Assembly: GCF_002159665.1 (NCBI RefSeq)
Contig: NZ_NFJC01000005.1
Coordinates: 1 to 64,000, forward strand
DNA length: 64,000 nucleotides
Direction of reading: 5' to 3'
From: Desulfovibrio sp. An276
GTDB lineage: Bacteria > Desulfobacterota > Desulfovibrionia > Desulfovibrionales > Desulfovibrionaceae
Below, one piece after another: positions 16,805 through 25,633 of this stretch. The notes under the pieces are model-generated. The model was not told the DNA's origin and searched no databases. It saw only the letters and a program-made list of their open reading frames with translations. Position 1 is the first letter of the stretch. Each line of letters begins with the position of its first letter. Made by a program: the position numbers and the translations under genes.

Positions 16805-18514
16805 ATGAACAGGCGTTCATTCATCAAATCTGCTGCCTTGGCTGCGACCGGTGCCGGGCTGTGCGCACCGAAGGTCCTTGAGGCGAGTGAAGGGAAGAAG
16901 ACAGCGCCGAAGGCAGCCATCACAACTCCGCACTATCTTGCGACCGAGGCTGGCTATCGTGTTCTCGAAAAGGGCGGCAATGCCCTTGAGGCCATTGTTG
17001 CTGCAGGAGCAGTCCTTGCCGTGGTCTACCCGCAGATGTGCACCCTTGGCGGGGATTCCTTTTACCTTGTCTACAATGCCGCAAAAGGAGAACTCAAGGG
17101 CATCAACGCAAGCGGCAGGTCCGGCGAGAAGGTGAGCCGCAAGGTCTATGAGGAAAAGCGGCTTTCCGCCATCCCAAGCCGTGGTCCCCTGGCAGCCATC
17201 ACGGTTCCCGGCATTGTGTCTGGCTGGGATCTAGCCCTTGAGTACTCTTCCCTGGCAATGAAGGGAACATTCTCTCTGGCAGGTCTTCTCGAGGACGCGC
17301 GAAGGCATGCTGAAGAGGGTTTTCCCATCACCAAAAGCCTATCCGACTGGATTGCGGAAGACACAAAGGTTGATGACACTGGTCGCCACAATCTGCAAAG
17401 GTTCCAAGGATTCGCGAAGATCTTCTATCCCGATGGCAGGCCCCTCAGGCCCATGGAGACATTGCGCCAGCCTGAGCTTGCCAAATCCCTTGCCCTGCTT
17501 GCCAATGAGGGGCCACGTGTCTTCTATGAGGGGAGCCTTGCAAAGGCTCTTGTGAAGGGTTTGGCCGATGTTGGCGGTCTTCTGACTGACAGGGATTTTG
17601 CCAGCCAGAGGGCCTTTTTCGTGGAGCCTTTGCGCACGCCGTACAGGGACTGTGTTGCCTGCAACCTTCCGCCCAACTGTCAGGGCCTCTCCTCCCTGCA
17701 GATCCTTGGCATCTTCAACTGCTTCGATGCGAAAAAGCTCGGCGAGGGGACAGCCGCCTTCTACCATGTTTTGACAGAGGCAGTGAAAAGGGCCTTTGCC
17801 GATCGCGAGTGCTACGTCACGGATCCGGCATTTTCCAAAACAGACTATGCCTCCCTGCTTGCCCCGGACTATCTTGCCTCCATGGCGCGCTCGCTTCCCA
17901 TGAACGGGGTGGGCAACTATCTCCTGCCTTCGCTCTCGCCCCAGGGAGATACTGTCTGGCTCGGCTGCGTGGACAAGGCAGGCAACGCTGTCTCCTACAT
18001 ACAGAGCATCTACCACGATTTCGGCTCTGGTATCATTCCCGAGGGCACGGGCGTCATCCTGCAAAACCGCGGTTCCTTCTTCTCCCTGGACGAAAAGCAC
18101 GCAAACGCCCTTGAGCCAATGAAGCGCACCATGCACACCCTGAATCCGCCCATGCTTTTGAAGGACGGCAAGCCCTACCTTGTGTACGGCACCATGGGCG
18201 GCGACGGCCAGCCCCAGACACAGGCTGTCATTGCCTCGCGTGTGGTGGATTTCGGGATGTCTCCAAAGGACGCAGTGGCAGCTCCCCGTTTCCTCTACGG
18301 CAGGACCTGGGGCGACAATTCCACAACCCTGAAGCTTGAGGGGCGCGTAAGGCCAGAAGTGGGCAAGCGTCTTGCAGAGCTCGGACACAGCGTCGAGTAT
18401 CTCGACAACTTCACGGAGACCATGGGGCACGCTGGTGCCATTGTCGTGAAGGAAGACAGAAGCGTCGAGGCTGCCACGGATCCGAGAAGCGACGGTCTGG
18501 CACTCACCTTGTAG
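16805..18514 (+). CDS. ggt: Gamma-glutamyltransferase/hydrolase, Tat-exported
   Basis: 569 residues. The N-terminus MNRRSFIKSAALAATGAG is a twin-arginine signal, so the enzyme acts in the periplasm, likely in exported, self-processed form. The Ntn-hydrolase core has GNALEAIVAAGAVLAVVYPQMCTLGGDSF near the N-terminus and the autoprocessing threonine T383 in PQGDTVWLGCVD. The C-terminal GTMGGDGQPQ is standard. The ATG at 16805 follows AGGGGAAAT. It would release glutamate or ammonia from gamma-glutamyl compounds; placement after amtB-glnK suggests a nitrogen role. Confidence 0.88.
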   Translation: MNRRSFIKSAALAATGAGLCAPKVLEASEGKKTAPKAAITTPHYLATEAGYRVLEKGGNALEAIVAAGAVLAVVYPQMCTLGGDSFYLVYNAAKGELKGINASGRSGEKVSRKVYEEKRLSAIPSRGPLAAITVPGIVSGWDLALEYSSLAMKGTFSLAGLLEDARRHAEEGFPITKSLSDWIAEDTKVDDTGRHNLQRFQGFAKIFYPDGRPLRPMETLRQPELAKSLALLANEGPRVFYEGSLAKALVKGLADVGGLLTDRDFASQRAFFVEPLRTPYRDCVACNLPPNCQGLSSLQILGIFNCFDAKKLGEGTAAFYHVLTEAVKRAFADRECYVTDPAFSKTDYASLLAPDYLASMARSLPMNGVGNYLLPSLSPQGDTVWLGCVDKAGNAVSYIQSIYHDFGSGIIPEGTGVILQNRGSFFSLDEKHANALEPMKRTMHTLNPPMLLKDGKPYLVYGTMGGDGQPQTQAVIASRVVDFGMSPKDAVAAPRFLYGRTWGDNSTTLKLEGRVRPEVGKRLAELGHSVEYLDNFTETMGHAGAIVVKEDRSVEAATDPRSDGLALTL

Positions 18515-18537
18515 AATCGAACTCATTTTGGGAAAGC

Positions 18538-18578
18538 AGTCCGCCCTTGCCGGGAAAGCCGACAGGGGCGGTCTTTTG
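18538..18578 (+). terminator. Terminator of ggt
   Basis: AGTCCGCCC...GGGCGGTCT stem with inner pairing GCCG/CCGAC around 18548-18562, followed by TTTT. Confidence 0.75.
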
Positions 18579-19020
18579 CTGTTGTGCATATTGGTTATAA
18601 AAAAGCACAAACTGATACAGCTGGTGCTATCTTTTCTGAAAAATTAATTTTTCTATGTCGGATATAGATAAATTTACTTCTGTAATTTTTATAATAATTT
18701 CATAGATTTATTTGTTTGTTAGATTGAAGTCTATATTGCTTGATATGCATATGATATCAAAATAATAACAGGTATTCTCTTATTACCATCTTCAAAATAG
18801 TGGAAACATATAATGTCGTTAAATATACTACAAATCTGTTCCTCTTTTGTCTTGTAATACATATATGATGAAAAAGCAGAACTTACTGATTTTCTTATTT
18901 TTTCGCCATTAGAAAACAGTAAATTGTATTCACATACGTCATATTCAGACATGATTTTAATAAAATCATGCATTTTTCAATGATATCACTCATGGTCATT
19001 CACCTCCCGATCAGTTCGTG
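18579..19020. other. AT-rich patch of foreign composition
   Basis: About 440 bases that are much richer in A and T than either flank. The only recognisable content is a Fic gene fragment on the minus strand. The composition suggests transferred DNA that has decayed. Confidence 0.6.
18731..18973 (-). pseudogene. Remnant of a Fic/Doc-family gene
   Basis: An 80-codon open frame ending in CFHYFEDGNKRIPVIILISY. The HxFxDGNKR core of Fic proteins is intact, histidine included, but the protein stops 17 residues after it, so the C-terminal helices are missing. The N-terminal part is also too short for a complete Fic domain. A second reading frame starting MSDIIEKC upstream could join it through one frameshift. 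I read it as a degraded toxin-type gene; an unusual short Doc-like protein is less likely. Confidence 0.55.
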
Positions 19021-19164
19021 TCACAGAAGAGGTAGGATTTTCATAAGCAAAAGTCTTCTGCCTGACAAGTCTGATGAGCCTCTGTTCGCATTTCGTTTGT
19101 GACATGCCCATGGCAATATCCTGGCCTTGTGTGCTGTTGCCCAGGGTACGCCCCTTGTCTCCAA

Positions 19165-19214
19165 TTGACGGCCATACAAGGGGACGGTAGAGTCTTGTTA
19201 TATTTTTGTGACAA
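19165..19214 (+). promoter_or_regulatory. glpAB promoter with overlapping operator-like repeat
   Basis: TTGACG (19165-19170), a 17-base spacer and TAGAGT (19188-19193) form a good promoter. Directly downstream, TTGT (19195-19198) and ACAA (19211-19214) flank an AT-rich centre, suggesting a repressor site over the start point. Which regulator binds is unknown. Confidence 0.55.
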
Positions 19215-19285
19215 TTGCTCCAGACGGTCCGCTTTTTGCATGTCAATGCTTGCATGCCAGGGCGGTATCCCCGGAGGGTAAGGAT

Positions 19286-22273
19286 ATGGACCAGGCAAAA
19301 TCAGAAAGGACAACAGTGGTTGTCATAGGTGGTGGCGCCACAGGCACAGGCATACTGCGAGACTTGTCCATGCGCGGCATATCGGCCATGCTTTTCGAGC
19401 AGGGCGGATTGTGCCACGGCACAAGCTCGCGCTTTCACGGCCTTTTGCACAGTGGCGGCCGCTACGCTGTGAGCGACAGGGAAGCAGCTGCAGAGTGCAT
19501 ACGCGAAAACACCATCCTGCGGCGCATAGGCAGACAGTGCGTTGACGAGACTGAAGGCTTCTTTGTGCTCACGGACGAGGACGATCCGGCTTATGTGGAC
19601 AAGTGGGTCGAGGGCTGCAAGGCTGCAGGCATAGAAGCAAGGGAACTGGAAAAGGACGAGGCCCTGCGTCTTGAGCCGGGCCTGAACCCCCACCTGCGCC
19701 GCGTCTTCCAGGTCCCGGACGCTGCAGTGGACGGCTTTCGTCTTGTTTTGCACAACGCCATGAGTGCCGAGCGCTACGGCGGCAAATTCTACACCTACCA
19801 CGAGGTCACGGCCATTCATCAGGAAAACGGCCGCGTGACAGGTGTCGATGTAGTGAACAAGAGGACCGGCGAAAAGTTCCACGTGGCCTGCGAAATCATC
19901 GTGAACGCCGCAGGTTCCTGGTCCGGCATGGTGGCCTCCCTGGCAGGCCTGCACGTGCCCCTCACCCCGGACAAGGGCACCCTCATTGTCTTCAACCACC
20001 GCTGCACAAACCATGTGGTAAACAGGCTGCACAAGAGCTCTGACGGCGATATCTTTGTGCCCAACGGCTCCGTGACCATACTCGGCACCACGAGCCAGAC
20101 AGTGGAAAATCCCGCAGATACAAGCTCCTCCACGGACGAGGCCCTGCGCCTTCTGGACCTTGGTCGTCCCCTGTTCCCAAAGATAGACTCCTTCCGCATA
20201 TTGCGCGTCTTTGCCGGCACAAGGCCCCTCTACACACCTGGCGGCGCAGCAGGAAGGCAGGCCTCGCGAGGCTTCCACATAAGCGACCACGCAAGCGAGG
20301 GCCTGGACGGGTTTTTGACCATCTTTGGTGGCAAGCTCACCACCTACAGGCTCATGGCAGAGAAGATCTGCGATATGGTGGCAAGCCGCCTGCATGTCTC
20401 AACCCCCTGCCGCACTGCAGAAGAGCCCCTGGTGCAGACTCCAGACAGCGCCACGGACGAGAAGGCCAAAAAGATCTTCCTTGGGCCTGCCCTGCGCCTT
20501 GTGGCGGACAGGCTGGGCGACGAGTATGCCCCTTGCGTTGAGCAAAGCGCAAAGCTTCTGGCAGACAAGACAGAGAAGGGAGAAGGCGCCCTGGGCAATC
20601 CCCTTATCTGCGAGTGCGAGATGGTCTCCATGGCGGAGCTTGTCCACGTGGCAAAACTTCCCTCCACCCATTCCCTGCACGATTTGCGCCTGCGCACACG
20701 CCTTGGCATGGGCACCTGTCAGGGCACCTTCTGCGCCCTGAGGGCTGCCTCTGTCCTGGTCGAGCAGGGTGTTCCCTATGCGGACGATCCCCTGCGAGAC
20801 ATGCGAAAGTTTGTGCAGGAGCGCTGGAAGGGAACGCGGCCCGTGTTCTGGGGACAGCTTGCCAGGGAAATGGAATTTTCCCGCAACCTCTATTCCGGCA
20901 CGCTTGGCACGCAGCCAGGAGAGGGAAGGTTCAGTGGCGATGTCTCGCATCCCGTGCCCGTGATCAAAGGTCCTCTCGCTCCTGCGCGTCACGGCATGAG
21001 CTCGGACGCAGTGGTTGTGGGCGCAGGCCTTGCAGGTCTGTATGCTGCCTACATCCTGGCAAAGAAGGGCCTCAAGGTGACGGTTCTTGCCAAGGGCGCA
21101 GGCTCCATCCACATAAGCTCCGCGACAGTAGATGTGCTTGGCATGAGTGCGGACGGTCCAGTCTCTCGTCCCTACGAGGCCATGAAGGCCTTGTCCGCCA
21201 ACCACCCCTACGCTCTTCTTGGGGAAGGCAGGGTGCACGCAGCTCTCTCCGACTTTGCGGCCCTGTGCCGCAAGTATGGCTATCCTTTGGCAGGCAAGGG
21301 TGTTGAGGATGGCATCGTGCCCGAGGCTGGGGATGTGGAAAACAGCTTCCTTCCCACTGCCATAGGAACCTTGAAGACTTCCTGCCTTTTCCCGCAAAGC
21401 CTGGATCCTGCCCCCCTTGCAAAGGCAAGGCGCGTTGTGGTCCTTGGCGTCGAGGGTCTGCGCGACTGCATGCCAGGCATGGCCATGGCCAATCTGCAAA
21501 AGCTTCCAGCCTTTGCAGACATCACATTCTCCACTGCCTGGCTTCCCAGCCCCTGGGCTGGCGGCTATCGCACGGAGACTGCCCTTGATGTGGCGCGCGC
21601 CCTTGAGCGTGTCGAGTGCGCTCCCTTCTACACAGCCCTCTCCCGCGCTGCCAAGGGTGCGGACTGTGTCCTCATTCCCGCTATTGCCGGCACAAGGCCG
21701 GACAATCAGGTGTACGCAAGGCTTGTTGCGGCTGCGGGTTGTCCTGTTGTTGAGATGACCGGCCTTCCGCCAGGAGTGACCGGCATGCGCCTTGGAAGGC
21801 TTCTTTTGCAGGCCCTGAGAAAGCAAGGGGTAGCCATTCTGGAAAACACGTACGTGTGCGGCTGCGAGCGCGACATGGAAGGGCGTGTCATTGCCCTGCG
21901 CACAAGTCACGAGGACGGCGAGCGCCGCTATGTGGCGGCAAGCTTTGTCATGGCAAGCGGCGGCATTGTGAGCGGCGGCATTGAGCTTGCCCCAGGCAAG
22001 GCAATAGACAATGTGCTTGGCTTCGAGTTTGCCCTGCCGAAGGAAAGCGCCAAGCTTACCCTTGCCAATCCCTTTGCACCCCAGCCCTACGCGCTGCTTG
22101 GCATGCCTGTTCTTGCAAATCTTGCCCCGACCCTGGACGGGCAGACGCCCTATGCCGCCAATGTGCGCTACGCAGGCCGCAGTGTGGCAGGGCAGGATCC
22201 TGCCTTTGAGCGCAGCGGAAACGGTATTGCGCTGGCAACGGCCCATGCCGCTGCAAACGGGCTTCTGCTTTAG
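19286..22273 (+). CDS. glpAB: GlpA-GlpB fusion: anaerobic glycerol-3-phosphate dehydrogenase
   Basis: 995 residues containing two proteins that are separate in E. coli. Residues 1-545 are GlpA: FAD motif VVVIGGGATGTGI, GLLHSGGRYAV, and a C-terminal BFD-type [2Fe-2S] domain (CECEM ... GMGTCQGTFC). From about residue 572 a second flavoprotein begins with [17 protein letters not shown], matching GlpB. No stop or restart separates them. The ATG at 19286 follows GGAGGGTAAGG. The enzyme oxidises glycerol-3-phosphate to dihydroxyacetone phosphate and passes electrons through GlpC to quinone. glpC begins 10 bases after the stop. Confidence 0.9.
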   Translation: MDQAKSERTTVVVIGGGATGTGILRDLSMRGISAMLFEQGGLCHGTSSRFHGLLHSGGRYAVSDREAAAECIRENTILRRIGRQCVDETEGFFVLTDEDDPAYVDKWVEGCKAAGIEARELEKDEALRLEPGLNPHLRRVFQVPDAAVDGFRLVLHNAMSAERYGGKFYTYHEVTAIHQENGRVTGVDVVNKRTGEKFHVACEIIVNAAGSWSGMVASLAGLHVPLTPDKGTLIVFNHRCTNHVVNRLHKSSDGDIFVPNGSVTILGTTSQTVENPADTSSSTDEALRLLDLGRPLFPKIDSFRILRVFAGTRPLYTPGGAAGRQASRGFHISDHASEGLDGFLTIFGGKLTTYRLMAEKICDMVASRLHVSTPCRTAEEPLVQTPDSATDEKAKKIFLGPALRLVADRLGDEYAPCVEQSAKLLADKTEKGEGALGNPLICECEMVSMAELVHVAKLPSTHSLHDLRLRTRLGMGTCQGTFCALRAASVLVEQGVPYADDPLRDMRKFVQERWKGTRPVFWGQLAREMEFSRNLYSGTLGTQPGEGRFSGDVSHPVPVIKGPLAPARHGMSSDAVVVGAGLAGLYAAYILAKKGLKVTVLAKGAGSIHISSATVDVLGMSADGPVSRPYEAMKALSANHPYALLGEGRVHAALSDFAALCRKYGYPLAGKGVEDGIVPEAGDVENSFLPTAIGTLKTSCLFPQSLDPAPLAKARRVVVLGVEGLRDCMPGMAMANLQKLPAFADITFSTAWLPSPWAGGYRTETALDVARALERVECAPFYTALSRAAKGADCVLIPAIAGTRPDNQVYARLVAAAGCPVVEMTGLPPGVTGMRLGRLLLQALRKQGVAILENTYVCGCERDMEGRVIALRTSHEDGERRYVAASFVMASGGIVSGGIELAPGKAIDNVLGFEFALPKESAKLTLANPFAPQPYALLGMPVLANLAPTLDGQTPYAANVRYAGRSVAGQDPAFERSGNGIALATAHAAANGLLL

Positions 22274-22283
22274 GGGGATAGTA

Positions 22284-23504
22284 ATGGAAAAGACAAAAAG
22301 CTCGTTTTTGCAAAGCGTCCACGTGAATCCGGACTCCTGCATAGCCTGCACCACCTGCACTGTCTTTTGCCCTGTGGCGGACGTGACAGGGGAATTTGTG
22401 GGCCCCAAGATGATTGGCCCTGCCTGGGAGCGCTTTCGTTTGAGCGGCCTTGGCGAGGACAAGAGCTTAAGCTATTGCACAAACTGCAAGAACTGCGAGA
22501 TATCCTGTCCCCAGGGTGTGCCCATTGCCTCCATCAACATGGTGGCAAGGGCCAGGCAGTGCGAACAGGAACACCCGCACTATCTGCGCGACTGGATCGT
22601 GGCCCATCAGGAGCTTTTGGCACACCTTATCGGTCCTGTGCCCGCAGGCATCAAGAACTGGTCCATGCGCAATCCCCTGGTGCGCCTTGCCCTGGACGGC
22701 ATTGGCCTTGCGAAGGACGCAGCCATGCCAGCCTATGCTGCAAAGCGTTTCAGAACACAGCTTGCAAGGCTTTCTCAGCCGAAGTGCGAGAAGAAGGTTG
22801 TCCTCTTCCCGGGCTGCTACATGGACCTCTATGACCCAAAGTCCGGCCTTGATCTTGTCTGGGCGCTGAATCGGGCAGGCTACGAGGTTATAAGCGATGA
22901 TCGCTTTGCCTGCTGTGGTGTGCCCATGGTTGCCAGCGGCTTCATGGAGGATGCGCACAAGAAGGCCCAAACCAACGTGGCTGTCATGCGCGAATACGCG
23001 CAGCAGGGCCTGGACGTGCTCACGGCCTGCCCCTCCTGCGAGCTCATGTTCAAGGAAGAGATCCCGACCTTCTTCCCGGACGTGGCGGATAAGGACATGC
23101 CCCATATCCTGGACGCACAGGAATTCCTTTTGCAGCGTGCCCGCGAGGGGCGCCTTGAGATCGAGCTTGCCAGAAAGCCCGAGCGCCCCATCCTCTACCA
23201 CGCGCCCTGCCATCTGCGCGCCCTTGGCATAGGCCTGCCTGGCTACGAGCTTTTAGAGGCCCTGGGGATTGCAACAGATCTCGCCAATGCCGGCTGCTGC
23301 GGCATATCCGGAAGCTACGGCTTCAAGAAGGAAAAGCGCGAGACAGCCATGAAGGTGGGAGCCGAACTTTTCCGCGTGGTCAAGGAAAGCGGAGCAGGCC
23401 GTGTGGCAACGGAATGCGGCACCTGCAGGCTGCAGATCTCCTCCACAACGGGTGTTCCCGCAAGCCATCCTGTGAGCATATTGCGCTCCCTTGCAAGGGA
23501 GTAG
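22284..23504 (+). CDS. glpC: Anaerobic glycerol-3-phosphate dehydrogenase subunit C
   Basis: 406 residues; membrane-anchoring iron-sulfur subunit. Two [4Fe-4S] motifs are near the N-terminus, CIACTTCTVFCP (about 19-30) and CTNCKNCEISCP (about 65-76). Two CCG-type domains follow (FACCGVPM; CCGISGSYGFK). The ATG at 22284 is preceded by GGGGGAT just after the glpAB stop. The pair forms one operon that ends at a bidirectional terminator. Confidence 0.92.
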   Translation: MEKTKSSFLQSVHVNPDSCIACTTCTVFCPVADVTGEFVGPKMIGPAWERFRLSGLGEDKSLSYCTNCKNCEISCPQGVPIASINMVARARQCEQEHPHYLRDWIVAHQELLAHLIGPVPAGIKNWSMRNPLVRLALDGIGLAKDAAMPAYAAKRFRTQLARLSQPKCEKKVVLFPGCYMDLYDPKSGLDLVWALNRAGYEVISDDRFACCGVPMVASGFMEDAHKKAQTNVAVMREYAQQGLDVLTACPSCELMFKEEIPTFFPDVADKDMPHILDAQEFLLQRAREGRLEIELARKPERPILYHAPCHLRALGIGLPGYELLEALGIATDLANAGCCGISGSYGFKKEKRETAMKVGAELFRVVKESGAGRVATECGTCRLQISSTTGVPASHPVSILRSLARE

Positions 23505-23545
23505 TCCTGAAAATACCATGGAGAATGCCTCCGTTTGTGAGGCGC

Positions 23546-23584
23546 AAAAAAAGGATCGCCAGAGTTTTTCTGACGATCCTTTTG
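23546..23584. terminator. Bidirectional terminator between glpC and dctM
   Basis: AAAAGGATCG (23549-23558) pairs with CGATCCTTTT (23574-23583), with an inner CAGA/TCTG stem. The T tract is present on both strands, so it can end the glp operon and the converging TRAP operon. Confidence 0.9.
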
Positions 23585-23623
23585 TCTTTGAAAGGATATT
23601 TCAGGCAGCCTTGCCTGTTTTTC

Positions 23624-24904
23624 CTACATGAGCCAGCTCAAGGGAACGAGGCTCAAATCGGGGAAGAAGAGCAAGAGGAAGAGCATGCCTATTTCCACCA
23701 GCATGAAGGGCATGAGCTTCTTCACGAGGTAGGAGAACTTTATGCCGCCTATGCCGCTCACCACATAGAGCACTGTGCCGACAGGGGGGGTGATGACGCC
23801 TATGCCGAGGTTCAGGATGAAGAGCAGGCCGAAGTAGTAGGGATCGATGCCGGCCTCGTAGATGAGGGGGTAGAACACAGGGGCAAAGATCAGGATGTTC
23901 GGGGTGAGGTCCATGACCATGCCCATGAAGAGCATGAAGACCATGATGGCGCACAAAAGAAGCTTCGGCGAATCGATGAGGGGTCTGAAGAATTCCACCA
24001 CCTGCTGCGGAATCTGGGCAATGGTGATGAAGAAGCCCACTGCCGAGGCTGTGGCCACAATGAACATGACAACTGCCGTTGTTCTGGCTGCAGAGGCGCT
24101 CACGCGGATGAGCTGGCGAATGGAGAGTTCACGGTAGTAGCCCATGCAGACCACAATGGCGTAAATGGCAGCAAAGGCGCCGCCCTCGGTGGGGGTGAAG
24201 ATGCCGAAGCGGATACCGCCGAGAAGGAGCACGGGCATGAGAAAGGCCGGAGTGGAGTCAAGCAGGATGCGGATGACTTCCTTACGGGTGAAGGTAATGG
24301 TGTCGTTGTAGTTGTCCTTGCGGACAATGAACCACCACATGACCATGAGGGCAAGGCCAATCATGATACCGGGTGTTAAGCCTATCATGAAGAGTTTGGT
24401 GATGGAGAGGCCCGAGACCGTGGCGCCAAGGATAATGAAGTTTGTGCTCGGCGGGATGATGGGGCCAAGGATTGCACCGGAGGCAATGACTGCGCCTGCG
24501 CGGCCGTGGTCATAGCCAACCTGTTTCATCATGGGAAGGAGCAGGCCGCCAAGGGCTGCAGCCTCGCCCACAGAGGAGCCCATGAGGCCAGCAAAGATGA
24601 TGGAGGCCACGATGGCTGCGTAGCCAAGGCCGCCGCGGATGCGTCCCACCATGAGCTGGGCCAGGGCAACCACGCGCTTTGAGAGGCCGCCTGCAGCCAT
24701 GATTTCGCCTGCAAAGACGAAGAAGGGGATGGCCATGAGGGGGTAGTTGTTGGCACCGTCCAGCATGGAGGTAGGGATGATCATGGTGTCCCACATGCCG
24801 CTGTGGAACATGAGCACCATGGCGCAGATGACAAGGACCAGAGCCAGGGGAATGCCCAGGCACATGAACAGGAAGAGGGTGCCGAGAAATATCAGAAGTT
24901 CCAT
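23624..24904 (-). CDS. dctM: TRAP transporter large permease subunit, DctM type
   Basis: 426 residues and about twelve membrane helices. Family features include GANNYPLMAIPFFVFAGEIM, a conserved LMGSSVGEAAALGGLLLP, GAILGPIIPPSTNFIILG, and FTPTEGGAFAAIYA. It is the membrane channel subunit of a sodium-dependent tripartite carrier, encoded 10 bases downstream of the small subunit. The substrate, probably a small organic acid, cannot be assigned from sequence. Confidence 0.93.
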   Translation of the reverse strand: MELLIFLGTLFLFMCLGIPLALVLVICAMVLMFHSGMWDTMIIPTSMLDGANNYPLMAIPFFVFAGEIMAAGGLSKRVVALAQLMVGRIRGGLGYAAIVASIIFAGLMGSSVGEAAALGGLLLPMMKQVGYDHGRAGAVIASGAILGPIIPPSTNFIILGATVSGLSITKLFMIGLTPGIMIGLALMVMWWFIVRKDNYNDTITFTRKEVIRILLDSTPAFLMPVLLLGGIRFGIFTPTEGGAFAAIYAIVVCMGYYRELSIRQLIRVSASAARTTAVVMFIVATASAVGFFITIAQIPQQVVEFFRPLIDSPKLLLCAIMVFMLFMGMVMDLTPNILIFAPVFYPLIYEAGIDPYYFGLLFILNLGIGVITPPVGTVLYVVSGIGGIKFSYLVKKLMPFMLVEIGMLFLLLFFPDLSLVPLSWLM

Positions 24905-24913
24905 ATCTTGCTC

Positions 24914-25477
24914 CTACATGTCCTTCATGAACTCGGCTATCTTCTCTTCCTTGGAAACCTTGGGATTCACAAGCTCTGCCGGGGTCTTTATGAGCTGTAC
25001 AAGATCCTTCAGGAAGATGACGAGTGCCACTGCTGCGCAGATGGGCAGGGACGAGTTGATGATGCTCATGTTGATGTTGGTGGAGACCGAATAGGTGTCC
25101 ATGGTCTGTTTCACGTATTCGATACCACCCACAAGGAGCAGCAGCATGGCTGCTATGGAACAGATGTGCGCTATGATGTCGACAACCTTCCTGGACATGC
25201 CGTGCAGTTTGTCTGTGACAAGGTCAACGGCAATGTGCCTGTGGTGATAGAAAGCTTCTATTGCGCCAAAGAAGGTCACGTAGATAAAGAGAAAGCGGGC
25301 CCATTCCTCGCTCGGAGGGAAGCTGGACCTGAAGGCGTAGCGCAAGAAGGCATTGTAGGTCACAAGGCCTATCATGCCGAGAAAGATGACGGCACAGAAA
25401 ATTTCGAAAAGAAAGCGCCCCTTTGAGGTCTGTTCTTCCTTCTGTGCGCTCTCAGGAGTTTCCTGTTCGTTTGCCAT
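24914..25477 (-). CDS. dctQ: TRAP transporter small permease subunit, DctQ type
   Basis: 187 residues with four membrane helices and the conserved FRSSFPPSEEWARFLFIYVTFFGA and HRHIAVDLV segments. The ATG at 25477 follows AAGGAGAG. The N-terminal 25 residues are hydrophilic and rich in Glu. It bridges the binding protein and DctM in the membrane. A strong hairpin lies upstream, between this gene and dctP. Confidence 0.9.
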   Translation of the reverse strand: MANEQETPESAQKEEQTSKGRFLFEIFCAVIFLGMIGLVTYNAFLRYAFRSSFPPSEEWARFLFIYVTFFGAIEAFYHHRHIAVDLVTDKLHGMSRKVVDIIAHICSIAAMLLLLVGGIEYVKQTMDTYSVSTNINMSIINSSLPICAAVALVIFLKDLVQLIKTPAELVNPKVSKEEKIAEFMKDM

Positions 25478-25574
25478 AAAGAGGCTCTCCTTCCTTTGTC
25501 TGACACGTAAAACATGGGGGAAAGGGAGCCCGGCTCCATCTCTCCAAATGGCCGAACGCTTCCCTCGCATGCTT

Positions 25575-25621
25575 CCAAAAAGAAAAGGTCCGCTTCTCCC
25601 GCAGGGCGGGAAAAGCGGACC
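25575..25621 (-). terminator. Terminator/attenuator between dctP and dctQ
   Basis: On the minus strand a long stem (25621-25587; GGTCCGCTT with AAGCGGACC plus TCCCGC/GCGGGA) is followed by TTTTCTTTTT. It starts 12 bases after the dctP stop. Partial readthrough would give more binding protein than permease. Confidence 0.85.
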
Positions 25622-25633
25622 CGAAAAGGCTAG

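Noticed and set aside
18986-19255. 89-residue minus-strand frame upstream of glpAB as an antitoxin partner of the Fic remnant
   Set aside because: It overlaps the glpAB promoter and has no antitoxin features; the start lacks a ribosome site.
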